64,000 nucleotides of DNA, from assembly GCF_932526225.1 (NCBI RefSeq), contig NC_064036.1:7881519-7945518 (forward strand), given 5' to 3'. Origin of the DNA: Nematostella vectensis (taxonomy: Eukaryota > Cnidaria > Anthozoa > Actiniaria > Edwardsiidae). Within the stretch, counting starts at the first letter, position 1, and the number at the start of each line of letters is the position of its first letter. This document shows positions 22,091 to 33,261 of the stretch, one piece after another. Made by a program: the position numbers and the translations under genes. A model generated the notes under the pieces. That model ran no database searches. It was not told where the DNA came from and was given only the letters and a program-made list of their open reading frames with translations.

Positions 22091-25000
22091 CTACCAGACG
22101 GCGCACTTTGCGGTCGGGTTCATCGGTGATCCTACTGTGCAGTCGAAAGCTTTAGCAAACGCAGCGGAGTTTCGCAAAGTGCCATTCACACTGTACAGAA
22201 AAAACGGGCAGCAAATTAAGTGGCTATTTACGTCTGTGTGCAACTATAAAATGCAACAATGCTTCGTTCTCAAACATGTGTGTTTTAGTTTCTTTTCGAC
22301 ACTAAAGTTTTTTCAATACAAAACAATATCACATAATTTTGAACCAGAGGAAACTCACCGCCATGGTGTTGGGCTGTAGTTAGCAAAACCAGCTTTTGCC
22401 TCCTCTTCCGTAATGATAGCGCACCAACTCTACGACAACACGAGGGTAATGTTATCAACACAAGCTCACGTGATGTGACGGTGGTGGTATGGGTCAGTTC
22501 CGTATTTGGACTACACTCTTTTTTTATAAGAACGTCTAATTTACAGTTGAGGCGGGGACGTTCTTATTTTTGGGAAATTCTAAAGCTATATATGTTATTA
22601 ACGATGTTCTTAAATTTTAGTTTGTATAAGAATATAATACCCAATGAATTATGAGGAAGAGAATAAACACTTATGATTAATAGTAATAATAAGGTTGTTA
22701 CTATGAGCACAATTTGATTCTGCATTTTATAACGCATCAGGACTAAAAAAGAAAAAAATCTGCTTTCTGAGCCGCGCCATGTTCTTACTTAGCATGTTTT
22801 TTTAAAAACATTAAAAGTTTTAAAAATTTTGTGGAATCTCGGGCTGGAAGTACTTATAAAATAGGTCCTTGTATAAAAAAAAGAGTGTAACGAAACAGGC
22901 TTGCGAACATCTTCTTGAGCATTCAACACATTTTTAGTTGAGCAAGGTCAGGTAAAGTGTTAAACGTTTTCCCAATCAGCGATTCAAATATATTGACAAA
23001 TCCTTTATTAGAGACTTCCTGGACAAGGCCAAAAAAGTCTTGATCAGTAAGCCGTGAAAAATTCCTTCCCTATTATCAAATAATATTTACCTGAGCGAAG
23101 CTTAGAAAGAAAATTTGATCACTTGAGAAGCTTGTCCCGGGAAGACGCGGCTCGAACCCGTACTCCTTCTTCCATGCATTATATGCCTAGAAAAAAGGGA
23201 AGTGGAACAAAATGGTCACATGTGGGACACAACCATTCCGCGTATTGTTTTAAATGTTTTCTTTCCCAAACAAGTGACCACCAAAATGAAAAAAAAAATT
23301 ACATCGTCCCCAGAGTCTTCAGGTAATTTTAAAAGACGCCATATTGAAAATTACCCAGAAACCCTGGAGACGAGGTTGAATGAGAAGCTGATGTTCTTAG
23401 GTTTAAAGCTAATGCCTTTCTTAACAGGTCGGTTTTTATGACGTTACGAGACTTCCGTGTAAGGTTCCCTACCTCGTGTGCTTGCATCATTCCTGAGTTA
23501 TCAGCGATGTTTTCCGACAGACTGTCTGATCCTTTTACCTGACATATACAACGTAAATAAGTAGTTATACGAGTTGTATATTGACCTACCTGATCATCGC
23601 GTCTAACCTGCTCTCCATAGTAAGAATATGAGTTGTACTGATTCACGAGGCATTGGGCCTTTTCTGTGAACTTCGAAAGCGTGTCAGCGGTCCACCAAGA
23701 GGCGCGGTTACCATGCTGGTCAAAGTCTTTCCCTGTGTAAAGCAATAAAAATACTTGGAAAACAGACATATAGGTGTATGGACTTAAACGTCACGCATTC
23801 CATACCTGCATTGTCAAAGCCATGGAGTAACTCATGCCCGACTGTGCTACCGATAGCCCCATAGTTCACGGCCCTGGAGTCAAAGATAGGCAGTGAGAAG
23901 ATGACCGATAACCCGGTGTAGTTACCCTTACCCGGTGTAGTTATTACCCTTACCCGGTGTAGTTACCATTACCCGGTGTAGTTACCCTTACCCGGTGTAA
24001 TTACCCTTACCCTGTGTAGTTATTACTCTTACCCTGTGTAAATACCCTTACCCGGTGTAGTTACCCTTAACCGGTGTAGTTACCCTTACCCGGTGTAATT
24101 ACACTTACCCGGTGTAGTTACCCTTACCCGGTGTAGTTATAACCCTTATACAGTGTAGTTACCCTTACCCGGTGTAGCTACCCTTACCCGGTGTAGTTAC
24201 CCTTACCCGGTGTAATTACCCTTACCCGGTGTAGTTACCCTTACCCGGTGTAGCTACCCTTACCCGGTGTAGTTACCCTTACCCGGTGTAATTACCCTTA
24301 CCCGGTGTAGTTACCCTTACCCGGTGTAGCTACCCTTACCCGGTGTAGTTACCCTTACCCGGTGTAGTTACCCTTACCCGGTGTAGTTACCCTTACCCGG
24401 TGTAGTTACCCTTACCCGGTGTAATTACCCTTACCCGGTGTAGTTACCCTTACCCGGTGTAGCTAACCTTACCCGGTGTAGTTATTACCCTTACCCGGTG
24501 TAGTTACCCTTACCCGGTGCAGTTACCCTTACCCGGTGTAGTTACCCTTACCCGGTGTAGTTACCCTTACCCGGTGTAGTTACCCTTACCCGGTGTAATT
24601 ACCCTTACCCGGTGTAGTTACCCTTACCCGGTGTAGTTTTCTTTACCCAGTGTAGTTACCCTCACCCGGTGTAGTTACCCTCACCCAATTACCCTTACCC
24701 GGTGTAGTTACCGTCGTAGAACGGTGGCTGAAGCTGAGCAGCTGGGAAAACTAAATACAAAGTGAAAAAAGGTCCAGTGAGAGAGCCCTCTATGGTAGTA
24801 CAACATCCAGTGAGAGAGCCCTCTATTTTGGTACAACATCCAGTGAGAGAGCCTTCTATTGTGGTATAACATCCAGTGAGAGCCCTCTATTGTGGTACAG
24901 CGTTTACTTCGAAGAAAACGCCGAAGTACCATTTGTATACGAGAACAACGCACCTACTCTGGTGAAGCTGTCTTCGTAATAAGCGTTGACTTTGACGGGC

Positions 25001-28000
25001 GTCATAGCTAACCTGGAAAATGTGAGAAAAATAGGCTCCTTGGAAAGAAAAACACGTCATTTTTATACACAAAAGTGATACCAAGATACGGCAAAATCCA
25101 GGCGGTGGGGTCCAGAAATGATTTCACTGACCACGGATCAGTTAAGGTAAAATCTGCATACTTAGCTCTGGCAACAGGTCACTAGATCCATTTAGAAACT
25201 TGTTTTTTTTTCCAAATAATTACATAGAATTAACCTTCTTTTTAACTATATCAAGGAGTCAAACTCATTTTGTTAAATGAGCAGACTGGGGTCCGGAGCC
25301 CCCCTCTAGACATATGTCTGTACCCTCTGGACATATGCCTGTACCCTCTGGACATATGTCTGTACCCTCTGGACATATGCCTGAACCCTCTGGACATACG
25401 CCTGTACCCTCTGGACATATGCCTGAACCCTCTGGACATATGCCTGTACCCTCTGGACATATGCCTGTACCCTCTGGACATACGCCTGAACCCTCTGGAA
25501 GGAGTGATGCCCCTATATGTAGAAAGGTCTTGCTGAGGAAGACGAGGTGACGTTGTCGGATACTTACTGGTCACGGTCTTTGACTTTCCCTACTCTTGCC
25601 AGATTCTTCTTATTGAAGGACTTTTGCAGCGAAACCGAGCTGTCAAAGTACTTGCTCACATCCACAGTAACCTAGTAATACAGTTATGGTAACCTTAAGG
25701 TTTACATGATGGGGTCAGTATGTTTCCCTTGGGCTGTAATTCGTGTTTTGTTGTCTATTTTAGTACTTGTAGCAAGCAATACGTAGGTTCTTGTTCATGT
25801 AACGTTTCACCTTCTACAGTTTGCCCTGAAGAAATCTTTATAAAGAGGAGAATTTGGCAGAGTAGTCGTCAGAATTGACTATGACAAAGCCAAAATGTTG
25901 TTGGTGTGGGGATGGTAGGCTTATATTAATGTCTACAATAAAATATTAAATGTGATGATGATGGTGGTGATGGTTTAACATCTGAGGCGGGCAAATACTC
26001 ACATCACTAAACTTGTTATCTAATTCGGTATCATCTTTGAGGTACGGTGGGTATCCAATGCTTGCAGTTGTTACCTTTGCCTTTAAAACATGATTTAAGC
26101 TTAAAATCGATACTAAAAAATAGTTGGTTCATTATGAGGAAGAGGGAGAAAAGAAGAAAGTGGTTATGATGATGTGGAAATCAAGAAAAAGACGTTGATG
26201 ATTATGATGATTGAAATAGAAAAAATGTTGATAATGATTATATAAAAATAGGAAAATGTTGATAATGATTATGATAAAATAGTAAATGTTAATGATGATT
26301 GAAAGAGAGAAGTGTTGATCATGTTAATATTGGTTAGAACAAAAAGGATGAGTAAGAAAGACTTTAATAGCAACATGCACCTTTTGGGCGGCAGCTGATT
26401 TAGTATCGTCGTCCATCCAAGTGTTAGACTGCAACTTATCCAAAAAAACTGTCTTGATGCGCTCAGCCATATTCTCGATCTAAAGACGAGGTGGAAAAAG
26501 TTTAAAACTATGTGCTTCTTGATTATGATATGGGAAATGCCGTCTGATGAACAGGTAAATCCGTCTTTCGTCGCACTTTATTAACATTTGTTGGGAGATG
26601 CTCGCAATCATAAATGAGAACGAGAGCGGGAAGCATTCTCAATCTATATACGTCTCTGTATTCTCACGTCTACGGCTATATGGCTTGTAAGGCACACTTG
26701 ATCGGTCAAACACCTTAAATCACCTTAAATCTAAAAAAACATTACCCATTTCTTATCGGCCTCCGAGAACTTCTTATCGATAAAAATCCTTGAGAGAGGC
26801 ATGCCGAACGCATTAATATCCATGGCTCTGTTGTAGCAAAAGTCGCTCCTCCTGAGTGCGGAGTACTCCGAACCCTTGCCAAGCGCTGTCATGAGCGCGT
26901 TGTAAGCCGCGATGTTGCTTCTACCGAAGTCCACGGAAAACAAGTCGAGAATCTGCCATACCAGGAAATTAGCCAACGTTCTAGAAAACCAAATTTGTAG
27001 ATGGTTCCCTTGTCAGGGGATGAAACCAGACATTTTCGACAACAATGTATATTTTTTTAGCACGTTTTATAACAGTCAAGCCACCCCCTGCTAGTCAATG
27101 AAGTCTACCATTTTTAAAATGATAATAAAATAACACCTCGCGCTGTTTGTTAGAAAAGACTTCTTCGCGCGGATAGGTAAGTGAGTACAAAGGCACGCAT
27201 TAAGCCTAGTCCCAGGTGTTCTCACCGGGTTTCCGGTCAGAAAATAATCGTGAGGCAGCGTAAAGCCTAAGACGGGCACAACTCTTATCAACCACAGTTA
27301 ACCCAATAAAGAAAGAGGGATGAGAACGCCTGAAACTGAACAGACACACGCTAGTGGAATGTTGATCGAATGATAAAACATAAGTCATCACCTGTCAAGT
27401 TTTTGTCATTTCTATTAAGACCCTCTCTAGATAAATACACGGGTGAGTTTCATTGCTTGATTATGCATCAAATGCTTCAATGATTACTAAAATAAACGAT
27501 ATGCTCCATGCATTTCTAACTGAAAAACATTAACAAACACCCCTCCCACTTCCAGCCCATCCATGCGAAATATGGCCAAGAATCACATAGTGGTCAACCT
27601 ATCAGACTTACCTTTTGGGCGTGGACTGTATAAGTGACATCAGGCTTTTGAGGAAAGGCATTCCATGTACTACTACTGTAGTGGAATCACCCACGACGTA
27701 ACCAACATCTGAGAATACTCCTCGCAAAAGGTTGGACCAGTTGACCTGCGTGGAAGCAGTCGCATTAGCAAGGGAAGTCACATCACCCTGGATTGCGTGA
27801 CATGACGTAAGATCAGACAACCAATCACCCACCTGCTCGGTCCCCACGCGCGTGACAAATTCGTTTAAGGTGATTCGATCATAAAGTGGCGCATAGCCAG
27901 ACGAGTCCATGATCTAAAAAAAGAAAACAGTTACCAGAACACGTCAAGACTTGACACGAGTTACCACGACACGTCACGACATGACACGAGTTATCACGAC

Positions 28001-31000
28001 ACGACTCGAGTTACCACGTCACGACATTGTCATTGTCATACACGAGTTACTACGACACGTCACAACATGACGCACAACATGAGTTACCAGGACACGTCAC
28101 GACATGACACGACCCCAGTTACCACGTCCTCACTGGAGGCTGCAAACCAGACAGGAAGCATCGGGGTAAAAACAAACTTCATCAGACAACTGGCCCTTTA
28201 CAAGAAAGTATACTTTTTTTGGGGGGGGGGGGGGGGTAGGATGATTTCAAATAATATTTGATAGACATAATGGAATTGGATAGGACCGCTTGCTTACATT
28301 AGCGATTTGTTGTTCGAAGGCGATGATTTCATCGATATCCGCGGCAGACACGCTACTGTTGACAGCACTCAGAATCGCTGTTATGTAGGTGCGGTATGCG
28401 TTCCTCACCTGGAATGCAAATTACAATATGGATTAATAATGATGATGAGGATGACGACGAGGACGATGATGATGATTATGATGTTGACTAAGATAAAGGC
28501 ATCAACAATGACAATGATGGCTATAATGATGATTATGATGATGATGCTGAGGATTATGAAGATGATGAATTGTGGTGATCAAAATGATGTTGATGAGTAA
28601 TGTGATGAAAGTGATATTATGGCAGGCATAAGAGTGGTAAGGGTTACGACCGTAATGGCTACTAATGTAAGCAAATTGGGTAACAGATTTTAAGAAGATA
28701 GTTTAGGTCTTACTGTTGGATCTGCGGCTTTGAGGTCTGCTCGACTCAGTCGAAAACTTGGTTCTGAAATCTAGAAAATTGAGAAAACGGATTTCATCTT
28801 AGCATCCATTTACTTTATCTAACGGAGACCATTCCCTGTCCTCAGCAAAAAACAGCCAAGGTCATTGTTGTTGGTCAAAAGGAGACGCTACATAAATTCT
28901 TTATACACCTATATAGTCGTCTTCTTTGAACCTTGCACCACATAAGTGACTTACAGCTATACAAAATATTTAAAACCAACTGATTATGATGTTTTTCAAT
29001 CGCTAGAAATTATGACAATATTTCAATATCTTTACGTTCAGGCGCGAAAACAGGGGGGGAGGCGCACAGCTTGCATCCCCCCTGGCCACCAACAATTAGC
29101 CAATTTTGTCAAACACTTTTTCAGTGTGATACCTGTGACTGGGCATCCCCTCTCAGCCAATCTTGGGTACGTGCCTAAAAGAAAGACAAGTAAGAAGGAG
29201 GAGAGCTGACCGTACCGTGATAGTATATGTACTTGTGTTGCGCTGGTCCAGTTCCACGCCAAACTTGAAAAGGCCAGAGATACCCAGCTCTTTTATCAGC
29301 TTGGTCAGCGTTATCGTCAAGTTCCAGCCAGACGGCGTCCAGGTGGAAGACAAAGCTGCGCACGACCCGTAATCTGAGATAAGTTTCTGCGCGAAAGCAC
29401 TACTCTCGGTTAGATTGGTGTTGAGGCAAGCATCGTAAAACTTCAATCCCTTTGTCACAGCAGATATCTAGATATTTTCGAACAAAACCACAGTACCTTT
29501 AGATTTTTATTTACAAAAAATAGTTATAGTGACGAATTTGATGTCGATGACGTGGAGTGTGGTCAGACGTGATGATATAAGTGAAAATAATGATGACGGT
29601 GACAATGGTGATGATGATGATGACGTAATGGTGATGATGATGACGTAATGATGATGCTGATGATGACAATGGTGACAGGCGCGGATCCAGGATAAATTCT
29701 GACCTGTTAACGGGAAAAAAGGGCTGAACACTGTCGCCTCAATAACCAAAATGAAGACATTCACCTCATACTTAACCGTACTAAATAGAAACATTTTGAC
29801 GTGTTAACGGGAAAAAAGGGCTGAACACTGTCGCCTCAATAACCAGAATGAAGACATTCACCTCAAACTTAACGTACTAAATGGAAACATTTTGACCTGT
29901 TCACGTAAACAGCCGTAAAAAGGTCTCGATCAGCGCCTGGGTGATGTTCATGACGTAATGGTGGCGACTATGTAATAAATGTTTCATGCGAACCTTTGAG
30001 TAGCGGGCTCGCGTCTCGAGGTTCACGATATTCTCTTTCATGAACGCGTCGATTTCCGCCTTCAACTTAGAGCTGACGTCCCATGATTTCTGCCCGCTAG
30101 GGATAGGGTTTCTTTTCATCCACCCACCACAGGCATACAGGTAAAAATCATCACAAGGCTTGATAGTCCTGTCGATCGAGTTGAGCAGCTCTTGGGAAAT
30201 AAGATTTGACCATGTGAGACACGAATTTTCATCATCATCATCATCGTCGTCGACGTCGTCGTCGTCATCATCATCATCACAATCATTATCGTCTCGGTCA
30301 AGATTATTAGTAAAATTAACATAATTAATTGTGATATCAATTACGATGAACAACGATCATTCTCTTTGCTTTTCTGACATACACCTATTTCAAACAAGGC
30401 TGAACTCCGAGAATCCATGTAGCGTTACCTGCAGTGCCCGCTTGGGTAAGCAAGCAGGATGAGTAAATAAGAATAACTAATAACAATATCTTTAGGTTTG
30501 GGAAGTGATAGCATTCTTGTTTATGTCTCTGTTAACATTCACATGGTTTTCAAAGACCAGGGATTCAGTCATTTATACTTTACCATAAAAATGTTTCTAA
30601 TTCATCATACAATAAAAATAATGCTCCCATCATCACGAAACAATATCCTTATCAGAATAATTAATATCAAGAAATATCGAAACCCCTGCAAAGAATTCTC
30701 ATCACCGCCACAAACTTTACTACAGCCGAATCAGTAATGATTTTAACACCTTTGGTCATCACTGGGTAATTCAATAACAGCAATGATAGAAAGCCACTTG
30801 TGTGAAGAAAACCAATTTACTACTTTGAATCACGCGAAAGTGGGATTCGCAGCGGTCGAGTTCTTATTTGGGATTATTTTGACTTGCAAATCGCAGTTCC
30901 AAAACAAGCGTCTATCCAAGGCTATGAAATATTTACCACAACTTGACGTGTCTGGTCAAATTGTAGGGCATCTATGAAATGTATAAAAAAGTACAAGTAG

Positions 31001-31352
31001 TGCACTCCACATTTTCTCTAAAAGTTTAAAGAAATCAAAAGAAACTACTTTGCGATTGTTGTCCTTTAGATAAAATTCAAATTTATTGCAGGAGAAATAA
31101 AGATAGCAGAAAAATTAGGGGCAATGTAGGGTGTTGGTTGATTTTTTTTAGTGAAAAATCAATTCCTCACACTTTAGAATTACCTGAAGCTGCGGTGATA
31201 CAACCCTGACTTGTGCACACCTCGATAGGAGCAGTCGTGGTCTTCGCTTTCTCTGATACTTCCACAGCAAACAAGACTACAAATACTATAGCAAATACCG
31301 AAAGCACTGTGGTCACGAATATGAGTGTTTTCTCCAACCGCGATAAAGCCAT
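22091..31352 (-). CDS. Neprilysin/ECE-like M13 zinc peptidase, 18 exons, 752 aa
   Basis: Type II membrane metallopeptidase that would trim extracellular peptides. Exons, high to low: 31352-31184, 30190-29994, 29467-29216, 28770-28714, 28408-28298, 27913-27612, 26980-26746, 26479-26381, 26080-26003, 25671-25568, 25012-24954, 24750-24699, 23873-23806, 23732-23590, 23538-23473, 23186-23091, 22429-22359, 22190-22091. All phases agree (753 codons including the stop). Seen: short cytoplasmic tail, one membrane span (about 9-31), the VCTSQGC and PCDDFYLYACGGW Cys motifs, N-A-Y-Y substrate motif (N544), zinc motif HELLH (585-589), ENIAD (E651 third zinc ligand, D655) and the family-ending C-x-V-W. 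The conserved HSPG region reads NYSPTPWR, so the transition-state His of neprilysin (H711) is Tyr714 here, while the following Arg (R720) is kept. Activity may be altered. Intron 12 is almost wholly a 19-bp donor array. Confidence 0.93.
23905..24717 (-). repeat. 19-bp minisatellite made of the peptidase exon 12 donor
   Basis: There are about 42 copies of GTAAGGGTAACTACACCGG (minus strand). The first copy is exon 12 itself, coding D-G-N-Y-T-G and ending ACACCGG|GTAAGG at 24699/24698. The intron runs to an acceptor at 23874, where a pyrimidine-rich stretch and CCAG are the only non-repeat part (about 35 bases). Every later copy repeats ACACCGG|GTAAGG, and reading past the first donor gives GGG TAA, an immediate stop. 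A few copies carry insertions (TTATTACCC on the + strand) or point changes. Confidence 0.95.
24778..24895. repeat. About 32-bp tandem repeat, 4 copies
   Basis: Four copies of a unit containing CAACATCCAGTGAGAGAGCC lie in peptidase intron 11, just upstream of the exon 12 acceptor (24751 on the minus strand). The junction itself is not in the unit. Confidence 0.9.
25300..25502. repeat. 21-bp minisatellite in peptidase intron 10
   Basis: Ten copies of GACATATGCCTGTACCCTCTG with minor variants (TGTCTG, ACGCCT, TGAACC). Because the unit is a multiple of three, several frames stay open; none is a gene. Confidence 0.93.
27930..28115. repeat. Irregular tandem repeat upstream of peptidase exon 6
   Basis: There are about six degenerate copies of ACACGAGTTACCACGACACG-like units, many holding GACACGTCACGACATGA. 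The array starts within 20 bases of the exon 6 acceptor at 27914 but does not contain it. Confidence 0.85.
28219..28236. repeat. G homopolymer
   Basis: Some 17 G follow a run of T in peptidase intron 5. It is a possible assembly-uncertain tract. Confidence 0.85.
29698..29897. repeat. Two-copy tandem duplication, about 98 bp each
   Basis: GACCTGTTAACGGGAAAAAA opens the first copy near 29700, and the same block returns near 29798 with only a handful of differences. It lies in peptidase intron 2. Just beside it, (GAT)n triplets fill 29545-29675. Confidence 0.9.
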
Positions 31353-33261
31353 GACGGCAGATTTCTGACTATAGGAGGATAGGAGGAGGATACTTAGAAA
31401 CCAGAAGAGAAAGATGGCGAGCTCAAATATTCTCTCTCTGGCTGAGTTAAAAGCGAAGAGTGTCCATAACAGTGCGATAGATGTGGTTAAATATTCATAA
31501 CGTCCAACTGTGCAAGAATGAAATCTGCATTCAATTCAATGTTGCTCTAAAATAGGCTTGAAAGAAAAAAATAAATTGTATAAACATTTTATAACCCCCG
31601 AACACTAATCCTTCTTTAAACAAGTTAAAAACCGGGTTGCCTCATAAAGTCGCCTCGTAAAGTTTTCTTTTTCTTATCAAAAATGGCGTGAAAAAATGTG
31701 TTGAGAAAATTTGAATGTTCATCAAATGTTGACCAAGAACCGGGTGAAACACTTTACCTACATTTCCTGCCATCCCCATTTTCGTTCTCATTTAAAAGTC
31801 AAAGAATAGCTAAAATCACCTATTTAAATTAAACCTAAAATGACTTTTAAACAAAGGGAAAGATAAAAGAGTTTTAAAAAGAGTATTAAAAAGTCGTAGA
31901 AGCTGTTTCATTTGTTTAACGTTATGTATAAAACGTCAGTATGTGTCAGAACCGGATGTTTTGTTTTTCATTCCATTCCTTTACATTGCATTATTTTTTA
32001 GGAATGTAAACATTAGAACAAAATGGCACATTTTAAAATACGTTTAAGGTCATATTTTCATTTTGAAAAGACTTCAGGGCAGTAACTTCCCTCTCTTTTC
32101 TCACCTGTCGATCGGCAAAAATTAATTTACTTTCATCTGAGCAGTTGTGATTCGATTCTATTCGATCCCAGAAATAAATATAAAACAAATAGATAGCACA
32201 CCAAGATGTTAGCATTCAAATCAAAATATATTATATTCTTGATTATTTTTACAAGCTGGTGATTTGGGCAATTAATTTACAATTCTGCAGTTCGGCCATA
32301 CATATAATTTGATCCTTGGTCTTTCTCACTAAGTGGGACGCGTTCACATCTTTTAAAAACATTATACACCTATTTCAATTAAGGTTACACCCGCGAATCA
32401 ATGTATCGTAACCCGCAGTGGTTCATGGGTAACATATAAATGGCTGAATCCTGGTCTCTGAATGCCGTATGAACGTTTCTAGGTACATAAACAAGAATGC
32501 TAAAGCTCTCCAAACCTGTGTTTGACTTTATTTATACACTTGTTTTATTATTTATTTGATACCCATGAAGCACTGCGGGTTACGACACAAAGATTCTCCG
32601 AGTGCAACCGTTATTTGAAATGGGTGTATGACATCGACCCTTTCGACCCTGGGCTAAAAGTTACGATCGCATGTTATGGCTGAGAAAGGATAAGTTTACT
32701 GATTATCACTTGGTTCAATTGCGGAACACGTGGTTCTAATCTATGATCACGTGATTTTTCGATTCTCATGTTTTAATTGATGATCACGTGGTTCAATTGC
32801 GGATTTTCTTTCCTCGATCACCATGTGTACGTGTATCCATTGATTATTATGTGGTATATTCAAATGTTTCACTTCACTTCGAATGAAGGCTATCCCTTTA
32901 AACCCCACAATGTCTTTGCGTCAGTAAAAATGAATTTATAGTGGACATGACTTTAAAAGTACGATTTCAGTTCACAGTAATTTATATATTTTCTAATCAA
33001 GTCTGTCATTCAGACACCCGTCCACAAAAAAATTCATACAGAACTCAGATTTAAAAAAATCTTTTTGACAGATCTTAGTCTACTTTATCATTTTGGCATC
33101 ATCCAGAATCAGCAATCGTATATAAAAATATTCTCTAAGAACACTCACAGTACAAACATTGGTATCAAAATGTATGACATTGGGACGCCCAGCTAAACTA
33201 ACAAGTTACTTTATAAAAGCTGAATATGCTGTACATTTATGGCCGGATATGACGTCATAAC
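31353..33261. other. Spacer between the peptidase and RhoGEF genes
   Basis: The first 150 bases hold the putative peptidase promoter and 5' UTR. A MITE occupies 32364-32629. Around 32700-32830 GATCACGTG-type E-box cores occur three or four times in degenerate repeats. I see no gene. Confidence 0.6.
32364..32629. mobile_element. MITE, family A, second full copy
   Basis: A 266-bp element begins TATACACCTATTTCAA and ends TTGAAATGGGTGTAT (inverted ends), sharing internal blocks with 10831-11075, including GATACCCATGAAGCACTGCG. It has no coding capacity. Confidence 0.88.

Noticed and set aside
23329-23470. SPGFLGNFQ at the end of a minus-strand frame, reminiscent of the M13 HSPG block
   Set aside because: It is intron read-through after exon 23538-23473. 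The true C-terminal exons were found at 23186-23091, 22429-22359 and 22190-22091 with agreeing phase.
23905-24717. Possible CRISPR array or telomeric repeat (TTACCC-rich)
   Set aside because: The unit is 19 bp without unique spacers, lies inside an animal intron and derives from the exon 12 donor.
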